The translations under genes were made by a program, and so were the position numbers. From Ahaetulla prasina (taxonomy: Eukaryota > Chordata > Lepidosauria > Squamata > Colubridae): 64,000 nt of DNA. Positions 37,172-49,669 of this stretch are shown here, in pieces; positions within the stretch are counted from its first letter, which is position 1, and the number at the start of each line of letters is the position of its first letter. The notes beneath the pieces are model-generated. The model searched no databases and was not told the DNA's origin. It worked only from the letters and a program-made list of their open reading frames with translations. The stretch lies in assembly GCF_028640845.1 (NCBI RefSeq), contig NC_080546.1:16712520-16776519 (forward strand). Direction: 5' to 3'.

Positions 37172-37967
37172 TTACTTAAATAGTTATATCCCTAAGACTT
37201 CATAGCCTTCCTCCAGTCTGTTATTTTTATTCATGCAAAAGAGGGGAAATTTAATAACCATTTAATAACCATTTATTTACCTGCCTATTTATTTTTGTAA
37301 TGGAAAAAAAATACAGAAATAGAAGATGTTCTGAATAAAAAAAATAAACCAAGTTGAGAGAGAGGGAGAGGGTGAGAGAGACCTGGAAGCCCAATTATAA
37401 ATCCTAGCTTAAATATATTTTCTTTTCATTTTAAGGCACGCCTTGTCGCTTTGTAAAAAGCTAGTCTTGGCTGGTTGAAAGGTTTCATAACTCACCTTGC
37501 GTGTTCCAAATCCCACTGCACAACCATTCCATTTAGCAGATTTGAGGAGGCGGGACAGTTGAAAATGCTGCTTTGATTACTGGAATGAATGCAATTTCAC
37601 TCTTTGACATCTAAGAGTCTCTTCCCCTCCCAGATTGACAAAACACGAAGTATTCCATCAGGCATTAAACAATATTAAACATAATATTGTCAGAAGTTAT
37701 TTGCTGCTAATACAGAAAGGAGTGATATGGATAGCAGATGTCAATTTATGATTGGAATGGCTCCATGTTACAATAGCAAGAATCCCAGATATCTTTAGCT
37801 GAGTCTTATTTTGCACGTACAATTTCCTCAGAGTCTAAATACCTACATGGTTTTTTTCTTTTCTTTTCTAAAGCAGCCAGATCTTCCTGCTTAGTTACAG
37901 CTGGATGTTTATCTCTGCAACAAACACAGCTTAATGATTTCATCCTTTGGATTGGAAAACTTTTAGA

Positions 37968-38345
37968 GTAAGCCCTTGATTTACAACCACAATTGAGCCC
38001 AAAGTTTCTGTTGCTAAGTGAGACATTTGTTAAGTGAGTTTTGCCCCACTTTATGACTTTTCGTGCCGCCGTTGTTAAGTGAATCGCTGCAGTGGTTAAG
38101 TCAGTAACACGGTTGTTAATCGAACCCATTGACTTTGCTTGTCAGAAGGTTGCAAAAGGGAGATCACATGACCCAGGGACAGTGCAACCGTCATAAATGT
38201 GAGTCAGTTGCGAAGTGTCTGAATTTTGATCACGTGACCATGAGGATGCTGCAATGGTCGTAAGGATGAAAAACGGTCGTAACTCCGTTTTTCAGTTCTG
38301 TTGTGACTTTGAATAGTCATTAAATGAACTGTTGTAATTACCTCT
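37968..38345 (+). mobile_element. AGGTAGTCCTC-family repeat, copy 3
   Basis: gagcccaaagtttctgttgc, ttgactttgcttgtcagaag and aatgaactgttgtaattacc occur in the same order as in copy 1. Confidence 0.7.
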
Positions 38346-39116
38346 AGTTCTTCCTTGTATTCCAGCATTACTCCTCAATTTTCTGAGAACAGTATTTGTT
38401 TTCAGTTAAGTTCCAGTGCATCTTTGTATGTGTGCATCTTCAAACGCTTTCACAAATTATGTGCAGAAAGCAAAAAAGAGAAAGGAAAAGAAAAACCTAA
38501 ATATTTCATTTCCTATTTACGAGCAAATGGTTGGTTTCATTTTTGCAAGCCGTTTCCCCTAATGTAGGCTAGTGCGCAAAGCACTGTTCACGTATTTTGT
38601 CATATATGTGCTTTGTTTTATTTTTAATTGGAAAACAGCATTGCAGAAAATCGTGGAGAATGTTTACCTTGGCTGCCTATTTGTTCATTTGTTTCTGCCT
38701 TCTTTCCACCTCTTGAGATAAAAACGGGGTTTGAAGAAAAAAAAAAGATAATGCCCGTTAAAAACTGCCACCATAAATACCATCTTTAATCAAGACGACT
38801 GTGGATGAATCACTGTTTCCAGATTTTTGTGGTGTCAATAGAGCTGGAGACCTGCATGCAAGATTTCTGTTTTCTGTCTTTGGTGAATCTAATTATTCTT
38901 GAGACTGCTTAATCTCATCTCCCATCTGTTGTTAATAATCAACTAGAGTAGCTGCTGTGTTGATCCCAATGATTTTGAATTTTGTTACCCTTGCAAGTTG
39001 ATTTTGATAGCGCAAGTTCAGACTATTATTTCACCTAGGTTACTCAGCCTAGGCTTCTTAGCTTTCAGCTCTTTCAGGCTCTCTTCTTTGTTAACATGGA
39101 GCTTAAGTCACTAAGC

Positions 39117-39250
39117 CACGGGTGTCAAACTCAATCCCATCACGTGACATATCATGGCGTATTGTGACAGTTTTTGCCTTTGCAGAGCTGGGGTGGGCGT
39201 GGTCTGCACATGACGCATCCAGTCTGGGGGGCCCCAGTTTGACACTCCTG
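39117..39250. mobile_element. hAT-like MITE of the GTGTCAAACTC family
   Basis: Starts CACGGGTGTCAAACTC and ends AGTTTGACACTCCTG. Flanks CACTAAGC and CACTAGGC differ by one base. Confidence 0.82.
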
Positions 39251-40506
39251 CACTAGGCCTTGGCAACAACATTTTTTTTATGATACTAATATTGTGATTA
39301 CATTCTCCTGATAGCAAGAGAGTATTTATTAGCAGTCTCCATGCGTCTACTAAAATGCCCCTCAGTTGCAATCAACATGTCCAATAGTAAGAGATTATGA
39401 GAGCTGCAATCCAACATCTGAAGAACTTTCAACATAAAGCAATGACTGTATACATACTTTTTGGGCTTTTTGTGACTTAGTCCTGAATTACTTTGGCATA
39501 TGGAACCTGATGGGTAGGTAGCTACTGCTTCTTTCACCAGGAGGAGCGTGTGATTCTTAGCAATGGCTGCTCCATGAATGAGTTTGATTGCCTTGGCTTC
39601 CGAACACTTACTCCATGGTAATCATCTAGTTGCTATGAAGACTACTGAATCATGTCCCCATGTTTTCTCAAGTGCTTTCTCATTTGTACCATTCTTCTCC
39701 ACTCCCTCCTTTTGGTTGACTGTACCTTTCTCCTTCCTCCAAAACCATTCCTCATGAGATAATACCCAACAATAGGTATTCTAACTAATTTTCTTCTCAG
39801 CAATCCTTTTAACGAGGATTACTGGGCTGTGTAAAAATGCTTTTGAGACCATTTCAGAATGATTGTGAATGATTGGGAGTAGCTGCTTTATAGATAGAGG
39901 CCAGTTAACATCCCCTTAAATGTTTTTATATTTAGTTTTATGTTTAGTGAAAGGCATGTTTTTGGGATCCTTTCCAAGGTTAAGTATTTTATGTATGTAG
40001 TATATATTGAATACAGGTGATGTTTCGATTCAGAGACAGCAGTGGGGTGTTTTGCAGATAGGAAGTAACACCTGAAACAAAGACAAAGTCTGGAATCATC
40101 AGTCGTTAAGGGCAATTATCTCCAGATATTAAAGAGAACCACTGGAGACCATGGATGTCGAAAACATTTGCACAAGGTAATGCTAGCAGTTGCACCTCAA
40201 CATTCTAGATGATAGTTGTCCTAAAAATCATTTCTGCTGATACAGAAATAAGAGATATCTTCAAGAATTGAATTATAAAAATTCATCTTCAGTAGAGTGA
40301 AACTATACTATTAGTTCTTAAAAAATTGTGTTGAATTTAACTTTGTTACATGAACATGTCCATGCTGTTTACTCAGCAATTGTACAGATATTGCTTGATA
40401 TTGACTTCTAGAATGTTTTTGGCATCTCCGTCTAGACTAGCCCTAGGATTTACTGGTTGTCTCCCACCAAAATTCTAGTCCTACATAGGTTTCCCCACGC
40501 CCCCTC

Positions 40507-40911
40507 CAGTGGTGAAATCTAAAAATTTTCCCTACCGGTTCTGTGGGCGTGGGTAAATTGGTGGGCATGGCTTGGTGGTCAGGTGACTGAATGGGCATGG
40601 CCAATAATAATAAATAATAAAAATAATAAAGTATACAAAACTTGGGAGCGCACCTTCTTTAAAAATAGAGGCACCGGTCTACTAGCTGCCTACAGTGCCA
40701 ATCAGCTGTAATGCGGCCCTTTGAAGCGCCGCTGCAGTCATTTAAGGCTGTTTGCAGCTATATCACCACCGAGAGCTTCAGGGACAGAGAAGAGGACAGA
40801 AAGGCATGGGCGGTGGAGGGGGGGCAGGGATTTTTGCTACTGGTTCTCCGAACTAATGGCCCCCCATCACTACCAGATCGCACAATCTGGTCCGAACCGG
40901 GAGCACCCCTG
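40507..40911. mobile_element. hAT-like element of the CCGGTTCTG family
   Basis: Starts CAGTGGTGAAATC and ends GGGAGCACCCCTG. The flanks GCCCCCTC and CCCCCCTC are a likely duplication. The inside contains ccggttctgtgggcgtgggt and an aat trinucleotide run. Confidence 0.65.
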
Positions 40912-41344
40912 CCCCCCTCCCCCAAAATGAGGCAGGTTACTGCCATCTACTGTGAGAGATCTGTTGCAGTACCTGGATATTCTTAAAATCAACTACACAG
41001 TTGAAGTATTCCACTATTTCACTAATCTTCACATACCAATTAAATTGAGTTGTATAATATTCAAGTGCAGGTTGTTTTTAATCCATTGTTTTGAGTAGAC
41101 ACAATAGACGCATTAAGAATATTACTGGATATACCCATTGCAGAGTTTTGGGCTGATGCTGGAATTGCAGTGTTTTGGGCTGATGCTGAAAAATCTCAAG
41201 TTCTATAATGTATTGTATTAAACATCATAGCTGCTTTTAAGTGAGTACATTTGATTTCTTCTTATGCTTAGATTTTGGCCCTGATATATAACCTGTATCT
41301 GGTGGTGGGTCTTTCTACCTTTGTCCTGTTTATCAGAGTTTGTT

Positions 41345-41700
41345 GCAAAAATCAAATCTAGAAAGCACAAACAGGCAGACTGATGCAGCAGGATTCATTA
41401 ACTTCTTTATATACATATAACACATGAAGATAAATGTACAATACCAATATCAGATCCTTCCAACGTAGCAGTTACAAGCAAAATGCAAGCAGAGTAGGCA
41501 GACAAGACAAGTTTCAGCTTCAGAGCTCAGAGCTTAACACAGAGCCACTCCCAGGCTCTTTCCAGTTTCAGTTTCAATTCACCAATCAGCTCCCATTGGC
41601 TGACTTAGTTGCTATGCCTATTCATTGGCTGACCTTGTTACCATGTCTCCATTCAGTCTCCATTGGCTGATCTATTCCAGTCTATGAATATTCATACTCT
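41345..41700. mobile_element. Possible retroelement LTR fragment
   Basis: The stretch contains repeated caatcagctcccattggctg / tattcattggctgaccttgt modules, CCAAT-type boxes in close spacing, and resembles solo LTRs of squamates in composition. No primer-binding site, terminal repeat or target duplication could be fixed, so the class is uncertain. Confidence 0.35.
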
Positions 41701-41796
41701 TGACACTTTTTAATTGAAAATGCATATTTTGACTGATGGAAACCAGGATTGAGGGATATCTAATGGGCTGCAGGTTCCTCATTTATGGTATAAACC

Positions 41797-41886
41797 ACCA
41801 TTTCTCAGCCTTGGCCACTTGAAGATATGTGGACTTCAACTCCCAGAATTCCCCATCTTCACCAGGCCAGGATTGAGAAGCGCTAG
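41797..41886. mobile_element. Small hAT-like MITE, perfect TSD TATAAACC
   Basis: A 90-bp palindromic element, accatttctcagccttggcc to gattgagaagcgctag, between perfect duplications TATAAACC (41789-41796 and 41887-41894). Confidence 0.85.
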
Positions 41887-43227
41887 TATAAACCATTGGG
41901 ATGAGCAATGTCTTTGTGTCCATGTACTCATGATCAGAGTTTTGGCAGGGGTGCCCAACTTTCTTGAATTATGGTTTCCTGAACTGGAATTTTCAGTTGC
42001 TCTTCCAAAAGGTCTCCATATGCCCGAATTTCTTTTTATTTGTCCACTCTAATCATCGAGTAAGATGTTTACCTTCAGTACAGCAGCATTAATATAGTGA
42101 ATCTTTAAGGCCAGAGTTTAAGTGGCCTAGTAATGCTTAAGCGTAGTGTTCAATTAATCAATCCTATATCTTAATAGGTCAATAAAGAACTTGTTATTCT
42201 ACAGATCTCTGTTGCACCCTATCTAAAGTGTGACAGCGTGAACTGTGCAATTAGATTAGGCAGATTTGACTAGCTAATTTGAAAATATACTCCAGTTTGT
42301 TTATATGTTCATATAAACAGTTTATATTGCCTTCCATTTTACTATCTGGGCAGTGAACAAAAGAATAAACTGAAAAACAACAGAACAAATCACTTAATTG
42401 AAAAGAAATTACAGCCTTAATCGATTGTGCCAGATATAAATCATTTTTTTGAAATTCACATTTATTAGATCAAATGGGAAAAAAATCAATGCTGTGAATA
42501 TTTCACCTGTACTGAGTCTCTCCTCAGATCTTTGTCCTCCCAGGTTTTTTAATTATTTTAACAAAATTATTATTTTTTATGTTTCAAAACTATCAAATTC
42601 GGAGCTTTAAACCCAAGCTAGATATTAATCAGAGTTCTTTTAAAAAATATTTTATCCGAGGCCTTTGAATGTAGACTGAGCTAAATGATCTGTCACTGGG
42701 TCAGAAAAATGTGTAAAATTCTGAAAAGAATGTTTTGCTTTTCTCCAGACATATATTTTAGAAGTACACAACGCAGCCATTGTTTAAAAAGCATGCCCAT
42801 TTGAAATAGCTGAGGACAGGTCATGCAGTGTTCCTTTGAAAAACGGGAAGCTACTAGAAGTCCCTAGAAATTTCTTCCCTCCCATTTCCAGCCCAGTTAC
42901 CCCTAGCTGCACAGGCAGAGTGGGGCGGGGGAGAAATGACCTTCCCCTTTGTGAGTGAAAGAAGAGTGCTGAGCTTGCATTAATTCTTGCCAACATTCTT
43001 AACTGGGAGCTATGTATAATCATTAGCATTGTTAATCCTATCAAGTCTTTCTGACAGCCAATTTGCCTGTATCATTACTTCCTCTTTTTAAGAGATTTTT
43101 GTGTTCAAGGGGAACCTTGGGCAAAAATCTAAATTTGCAAAAGAAGGTGCAGCATCTCACGCTGGTCTTTCTAAACCCAAAAGGCAAAGTCCTCAGTAAG
43201 TCCCTTTTTCTTAATTTCCAGAGCGTA

Positions 43228-43351
43228 TGGCAAGGATGGAGGAACTATGGTGCTTTTATAACTTGTGGACTTCAACTCTCAGAATTCCTGAGCCAGCCAT
43301 ATAGGAATTCTGGGAGCTGAAGTCTGCAAGTTATAAAAGAGCCATAGGCAG
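43228..43351. mobile_element. Palindromic hAT-like MITE
   Basis: ggaactatggtgcttttata and tataaaagagccataggcag are inverted around gaattcctgagccagccata. Same family as 52002-52139. Confidence 0.6.
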
Positions 43352-43935
43352 GGGTGAAATGCTACCATTTTGCTCCGGTTTGGGCAAACAGGTAGTGAAA
43401 AAAAAAACTACCAGTTTGGGTGAACTGGTACGAAAAAAATGCTTTAAAAAGGTTTAAAAAAAAGGTCTGACGATCGCACGGCACAGCTATGATCATCGGA
43501 ACTTTTTTAACTTTTTTTTTTTTACTTTTTAAAGCATTTTTTACTATCTATTCACCAGAACTGGTAGTAAAAAAAATGCTTTGAAAAAAAAAGGTTCCAA
43601 TGATCACAGCTGTGTCACACAATCGTCCGAATCTTTTTAAAAAAAAATTTTTAAAGCATATTTTTACTACCAGTTCCGGCAAATAGGTAGTAAAAAGTGT
43701 TTTAAAAAAGTTAAAAAAAAAAGTTCCAATGATCACACGGCATAGCCGTGATCTTCGGAACCTTTTTTTTAACCTTTTTTAAAGCACTTTTTTACGACCT
43801 ATTCACCCAAACAGGTAGTAAAAAATGCTTTAAAAAAGAAAAAAAAAGTTGACCAGGCCTACCCAGTCACATGACACCCCCCCCCCCCCAAAGCCATGTC
43901 CACCAAGCCATGCCCACAGAACCAGTGGTAACAAA
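43352..43935. repeat. Tandem array of about 127-bp hairpin monomers
   Basis: GGTA(G/C)(T/G)A(A)n-ATGCTTT blocks recur at about 43427, 43563, 43686 and 43814. Between them lie inverted partners (aaagcatttttTACTA...) and a palindromic core around ATGATCAC..GTGATC..CGGAAC. Each monomer can fold on itself. The outer edges (ggggtgaaatgctaccattt and ccagtggtaacaaatgttta) look like the ends of a hAT-like element, so the array may be an internally expanded MITE. Confidence 0.6.
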
Positions 43936-44779
43936 TGTTTACATTTCCCCACTGGCCATGGGTAGTTCCCCGTCTCTGGCGTATGGAAAGGTTGTGGCGA
44001 TTTGTGAGGAGGCCCTGGTGCACAATCTCTTCACCTTTTTACAGTGTCAAACTGTGGTACCGTGGAGGTTCGCTTTCAACATGAGATAAGATTCGGTTGT
44101 TATGTGCCCGATCAAAACGAAACCTCTGTGGTGGAAATAATGGCTGGCATGCTGGTTGAGGTGTCTGGTGGCATAAGTTGTCTGATTAGGACATGCTGTG
44201 TTGTGTTTTGAATTGGAAGGAAAATGGTCAGTGGCGCGACACATTGTGCTTGATTAAAGTGACAAAGATACGTCGGGCATGCTGAGTTTTAATTTAGGGC
44301 CACATATATGCAGAAAAAGAGTTTGGTTGTTAGCATCTTCTAACAACAGGCTTACAAGCTCCAAAAGATGGACATTCTGGGCGAAGCAAACCAGGGTGCA
44401 TGCTGATAAAGGTAGCCGCACATTTTGAAATGTGATTCATCAAAACTGCATAAGGAGATGCCTCAGGGCTGTACTGTACTGTTCACTGCACTGCAGGTCT
44501 CATAACTTTTTACTACTCTGAGAAGGAGCCAGCTGGCTTCGACTTCTGTGTTCTCAGTCTTTGAGCCCCTCTTTTTCCTGTATAACTGAAGCCAGGAAGG
44601 ATAATAGTTATGGTGTGTGTGTGTTGTGTGTTTGTGCGCATTTGTGCATATATTTCAAATCTCCATAACGGGTCCCATTTTGGTTTCTCTCCATTATTGC
44701 ATTCTTGAGTTGGAGAATAGGCATCCATGGTTGCAGAATCACTTTCCCAAGCAATTGAAAGGGAAATAACAGAATAACA

Positions 44780-45545
44780 GAGTTGGAAGGGACCATGGAG
44801 GTCTTCTAATCCAACCCCTGCTCAGGCAGGAAATCCGATGCCTGTGATGGCAAACCTATGGCAAGTGTGCCAGAGGTGGCACGCAGAGCCCTCTCTCTGG
44901 GCATGCACGCCGTCGCCAGCTGCTCTTTTGGTTTCTGGTGCGCCAGCTGGTCTTCACATGTGCCGGAGCGCTGGAAACGCAAAGACCAGCTGGCTGGAGC
45001 GCATGTGTGTACAGGAAACCCAAAGACTAGGTGGCTGGCGCGCACATGCGCATCAGCCAGCTGGTCTTCAGGTTTCTGATGCTCTGGCATGCGCGCATGC
45101 ATGTGTGCGTTACGGTTTGGGCACTCGGTGCTGAAAACATTTGCCATCACTGTCCTATACCATTTCAGACAAATGGCTGTCCAATCTCTTCTTAAAAACC
45201 TCCAGTGTTGGAGCACTCACAGCTTCTGGAGGCAAGTCGTTCCACTGGTTGATTGTTCTCACTGTCAGGAAATTTCTCCTTAGTTCTAGGTTGCTTCTCT
45301 CCTTCAGGCACTTTGGAGAATAGGTTGACCCGCTCTTCTTTGTGGCAGCCCCTGAGATATTGGAACACTGCTATCATGTCATGCCTAGTCCTTCTTTTCA
45401 TTAAACTTGACATTCCCAATTTCTGCAACGGTGCTTTGTATATTTTAGCCTCCAGTCCTCTAATCTTCTTTGTTACTCTTCTCTGCACTCTTTCTAGAGC
45501 CTTAACATCTTTTTTATATCATGGTGACCAAAACTGGATGTAGTA
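44780..45545 (-). mobile_element. CR1 LINE fragment interrupted by hAT-like element
   Basis: On the minus strand the peptide [20 protein letters not shown], then YLRGCHKEE, is the C-terminal region of the CR1 second ORF. Downstream (lower coordinates) lies the usual 3' end with caaccttgctca-type sequence. An hAT-like element splits it at 44842-45152. Confidence 0.88.
44842..45152. mobile_element. hAT-like element nested in CR1
   Basis: Starts CTGTGATGGCAAACC and ends TTTGCCATCACTG. Flanks TCCGATGC and TCCTATAC are a decayed duplication. The inside has gcgcatgtgtgtac and gcgcacatgcgc blocks, as in 11462-11863. Confidence 0.75.
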
Positions 45546-47069
45546 TTCCAAGTGTGAACTTAGGATGATGGGGGTGGGGGGTGGGGGCAGAGAATTGGGC
45601 TGGTAGAGGAGGAAGGAACAGTCTTACTGAAATTATAGAGAAGTGTCAGACTGTATTTTGCTACGATAGATGTGCTGCAAAATATTATCTTCTCTGTTCA
45701 ATACAGGGTTGAAATCTGGCAGTCAGTTTAATTCAATTCATGCAGTCTGTCATTCCATGAATTTGTAGCTTTTTAAATAAATAACTAAAATCTGTGTTTT
45801 GGTATAAAATTAACATTCAATATGCTAACTGTTGGAATTAAAAGTGTACACTTTCCAGACTTGTCTAAGCAGATATAGGATCAAATCTTTTAAGTAATAA
45901 CCTGTTTCCTAACAATTATTGTAAAACAAACATTTCCCATATTCGACCAAAATGGGAAACTGGAAATGCAAATATTAAGCTTCCTTTCCACACTTGTCAA
46001 GAAAGTGATAGGTGAGCAAACAAACTAGCAAGGACCATGCTTGCTTGTAGTCATAATGTCAAATCATGTTTTTGCATTCTGTTTGAAATGAGTCACACAT
46101 GAAAAACATAAAAACTAGGTGCAAAGGTCTTCATAAGTATAAGTAGTTGTGAATTATAGTTTGTCCTGCAAGCATGGTGTCAACCTATAAACAAGAGTTC
46201 ATGTATTTTGTTGAATAAGTGACAGCTGACTGAATTGTGTGTTTACTGAATTGTTGTGTTTACTGAGCCATAAACCATGTTTACAAATTACTGGAGCTGA
46301 GTTCTCACAGCACACTAAGCCAAAATCAAACAGAGTACATTAAGACTTGGCATGATGTATGAACCCCGTTGGAGTATTTCTTAACAGTGGTTTGATGTGA
46401 CATCTGAAATAAAGCTATAAATTACAGCTGTGGAGAATTCTGATAATCAGAAAATAGAATCTCAACAGAACATTCGTTTTTAGTTTTTGGATAGTGTATA
46501 TTGTTTTGCTTTCTGCCTTGATTGCAACATATATTATACCAACTTTACCCCAATCCACAGCTTTCCCAAGAAAGTTAGGACAGAAGTGATGAGGAATTCT
46601 TGGAATTGTAATCTCAACACATCTGGAAATTACAAGTTTGGGTAAATCAGATTTGTGTTAATCCAATATTCATTAGCCATACTCACAACAGCGAGTTTCT
46701 ACAAGTTACACAGCTAGATCATCTGAGCCATTTTGACAGCAAAATGTCATTACAGTATAGGAATTTGTGTGTGTGAGTGTGTGTGAGTGAGTAATATTGA
46801 ATGAATTAGCTCATGGGTGGCCTACAATTATATAAAAACACTAGAGAACTTTGAGGTTTAAAACTCACGGAGATAAGTATTTACAGCTGCTAATGTATTC
46901 ATTTTCTTCAGTCTTATACACGTTTTGCTGTTAATTTTCTGATTTATTGTGACTGTAAATATGATAAAGCAGTTGCTGTTTGTCCAAAGGCTCAAAATAT
47001 ACACAAGAGGTGTGATGATTTCAAATAAAGAGAAGTGTGTTGATGTAACAATCTTCTTTGAAAAATACA
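45546..47069. other. Intronic stretch without recognised features
   Basis: AT-rich, no repeat family or exon recognised. Short GT/GA-like runs occur near 46768. Confidence 0.4.
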
Positions 47070-47458
47070 GGGAATCCTTGGCTTATGGTCACAATTGAGC
47101 CCAAAAGTTTTGTTAAGTGAGTTTTGCCCCATTTTGCAGCCTTGCTTGCTACAGTTGTTAAGTGAACCACTGCAGTTGTTCAGTTAGTAACATGGTTGTT
47201 AAGTGAATCTGGCTTCCCCATTGACTTTGCTTGTCAGATGATCGCAAAAGGTGATCACATGACTCTAGGACACTGCAACCGTCATAAATACATGCCAGTT
47301 GCCAAGCTTCTTAATTTTGATCATTTGAAGATGCAATGGAGTAAGTAAGAAAAATGGTGATAAGTCATTTTTCAGTGCTCTTGTTGTGAAGTTTCCAAAA
47401 GATGCCGTAACTTTGAACGGTCACTAAATGGTGATTGTAAATCATGGACTACCTAAAA
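47070..47458 (+). mobile_element. AGGTAGTCCTC-family repeat, copy 4
   Basis: Starts with cttggcttatggtcacaatt and ends atcatggactacct. Internal blocks are as in copy 1. Confidence 0.7.
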
Positions 47459-47505
47459 CAAAATTCCACTGCTCTTTTAAAAGGAAGATCATTATGTAGA
47501 GTGGA

Positions 47506-47650
47506 GGAGTGGGTTCTACTTACCTTTACTACTGCTTTGCAACGCGCATGCACAGACCACCAAGTGTGACATCAGGGTGGGTGAGCGGTGCCTCCTGCTG
47601 TTTTTACTATCGGTTCTCAAGAATCGGACAGAACCGGGAGCAACCCACCA
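47506..47650. mobile_element. hAT-like MITE at the 5' edge of the L2
   Basis: Ends ggagtgggttctactt and gagcaacccaccact are inverted. Flanks TAGAGTGGA and TACAGTGGA differ by one base. L2 sequence begins directly after it. Confidence 0.65.
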
Positions 47651-49475
47651 CTTACAGTGGAATTGAAATCGTTCAGCTCCGGGACGGTTTGGACCAAAAT
47701 TGCGGCGATTCAGATGGGGCGTCTAAGGGCGGTCTTGGTGATATTGTTTGGGATGAGTTTGACCCTGTGGCTCCCGAGGACATAGACAGGTTGTTGGGTA
47801 GGTTGAATGCCACCACGTGTCCCTCCTGGCTGGTGCTGGCCACTCAGGAGGTGACACGAGGCTGGCTCCAGGCGATTACGAGTGCCTCCTTGTTGGAGGG
47901 AGTCTTTCCGGCCGCCTTGAAAGAGGCGGTGGTGAGGCCCCTCCTCAAGAAGCCTTCCCTGAACCCGGCTGTTTTAGGTAATTATCGTCCGGTCTCCAAC
48001 CTTCGCTTCGCGGCGAAGGTTGTAGAGAGTATGGTGGCATATCAGTTTCCCCTGCACCTGGATGAAACTGTCTATCTAGACCCGTTCCAGTCCGGTTTCC
48101 GGCCTGGCTACAGCACGGAGACGGCTTTGGTCGCGTTGGTGGATGATCTCTGGAGGGCCAGGGATAGGGGTTGTTCCTCTGCCCTGGTCCTATTAGACCT
48201 CTCAACGGCTTTTGATACCATCGACCATGGTATCCTGCTGCGCCGGTTGGAGGGATTGGGAGTGGGAGGCACCGTTTATCGGTGGTTCTCCTCCTATCTC
48301 TCCGACCGGTCGCAGACGGTGTTGACAGGGGGGCAGAGGTCGACCCCCAGGCGCCTCACTTGTGGGGTGCCGCAGGGTCGATTCTCTCGCCTTCTGTTCA
48401 ACATCTATATGAAGCCGCTGGGTGAGATCATCAGTGGCTTCGTGTGAGGTACCAGCTGTACGCTGATGACACCCAGCTGTACTTTTCCACACCGGCCACC
48501 CCAATGAAGCTATCAAGTGCTGTCCCGGTGTTTGGAAGCCGTGCGGGTCTGGATGGGGAGAAACAGGCTCAAGCTCAATCCTCCAAGACAGAGTGGCTGT
48601 GGATGCGGCATCCCGGTACAGTCAGCTGAGTCCACAGCTGACTGTTGGGGCAGTCATTGGCCCCGATGGAGAGGGTGCGCAACCTGGGCGCCTCCTGGAT
48701 GAACGGCTGTCTTTTGAAGATCATTTGGCGGCCGTCTCCAGGAGAGCTTTCCACCAGGTTCGCCTGGTGCGCCAGTTGCGCCCCTTTCTAGACCGGGATG
48801 CCTTATGCACGGTCACTCACGCCCTCGTGACGTCTCGTCTGGATTACTGCAATGCTCTCTACATGGGGCTCGCCTTGAGGGGCATCTGGAGGCTTCAGTT
48901 AGTCAGAATGCGGCTGCGCGGGTGATAGAGGAGCCCTCGTGGCTCCGCGTGACCCCTATCCTGCGCAGACTGCACTGGCTACCTGTGGCTTTCCGGATGC
49001 GCTTCAACGTTTTGGTGACAATCTTTAAAGCGCTCCATGGCATAGGGCCGGGCTATTTACGGGACCGCCTACTGCTACCAAACACCTCTCACCGACCCGT
49101 GCGCTCTCACAGAGAGGGACTCCTCAGGGTGCCGTCAGCTAGGCAGTGCCGTCTCGGGACCACCAAGGGAAGGGCCTTCTCTGTGGGGGCTCCCACCCTC
49201 TGGAACGAACTCCCTCCAGGACTTCGTCAACTTCCGGACCTCCGAACCTTCCGTCGCGAGCTTAAAACACACTTATTTATCTGCGCGGGACTGGATTAGA
49301 TTTTAAATTTTATGGTTTTAAATGGGTTTTATTATTTATATGGTTTTAACAATTCGGCTATGGAATAAGTTTTTTACTTGTTATTTTAGTTTGTATTTAT
49401 GTGTATTTTTAAGTGCCTGTGAACCGCCCTGAGTCCCTAGGGAGATAGGGCGGTATATAAATGTGAACAATAAAT
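47651..49475 (+). mobile_element. L2-like LINE, 5'-truncated, with frameshifted RT
   Basis: An open segment to about 48447 encodes RT motifs in order: RPLLKKPSLNPAVLGNYRPV, QSGFRPGYSTETALVALVDD, LDLSTAFDTIDHGILL and LTCGVPQG. A frame change follows, and the catalytic box YADDTQLY appears near 48457 in another frame. Later pieces include AARVIEEPSWLRVTPILRRL and PTLWNELPPGLRQLPDLRTF. The 3' end reads gaaccgccctgagtccctag and taaataaataac. The order and wording fit squamate L2. The changes of frame make it non-functional. Confidence 0.9.
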
Positions 49476-49526
49476 AAATAACTTAACTCCCATGTAGATT
49501 AGCAAAAGATTTGTGTCAGATTAGAT

Positions 49527-49661
49527 CAGGGATGTCAAACTTGTTGCGTCACGATGGCGTCATGTGACATATTGCAACTCCCCCCCCTTTAGTAAACTGG
49601 GTGTGGGCGTTGCTAGCGCATGACGCATCTGGCCTGCAGACCGTGAATTTTGACAGCTCTG
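49527..49661. mobile_element. hAT-like MITE, perfect TSD GATTAGAT
   Basis: Starts CAGGGATGTCAAACTTG and ends AATTTTGACAGCTCTG. Perfect duplications GATTAGAT lie at 49519-49526 and 49662-49669. Confidence 0.87.
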
Positions 49662-49669
49662 GATTAGAT

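Noticed and set aside
44838..45134. 98-codon open frame
   Set aside because: It lies in the hAT-like insertion within CR1; low-complexity GC-rich content.
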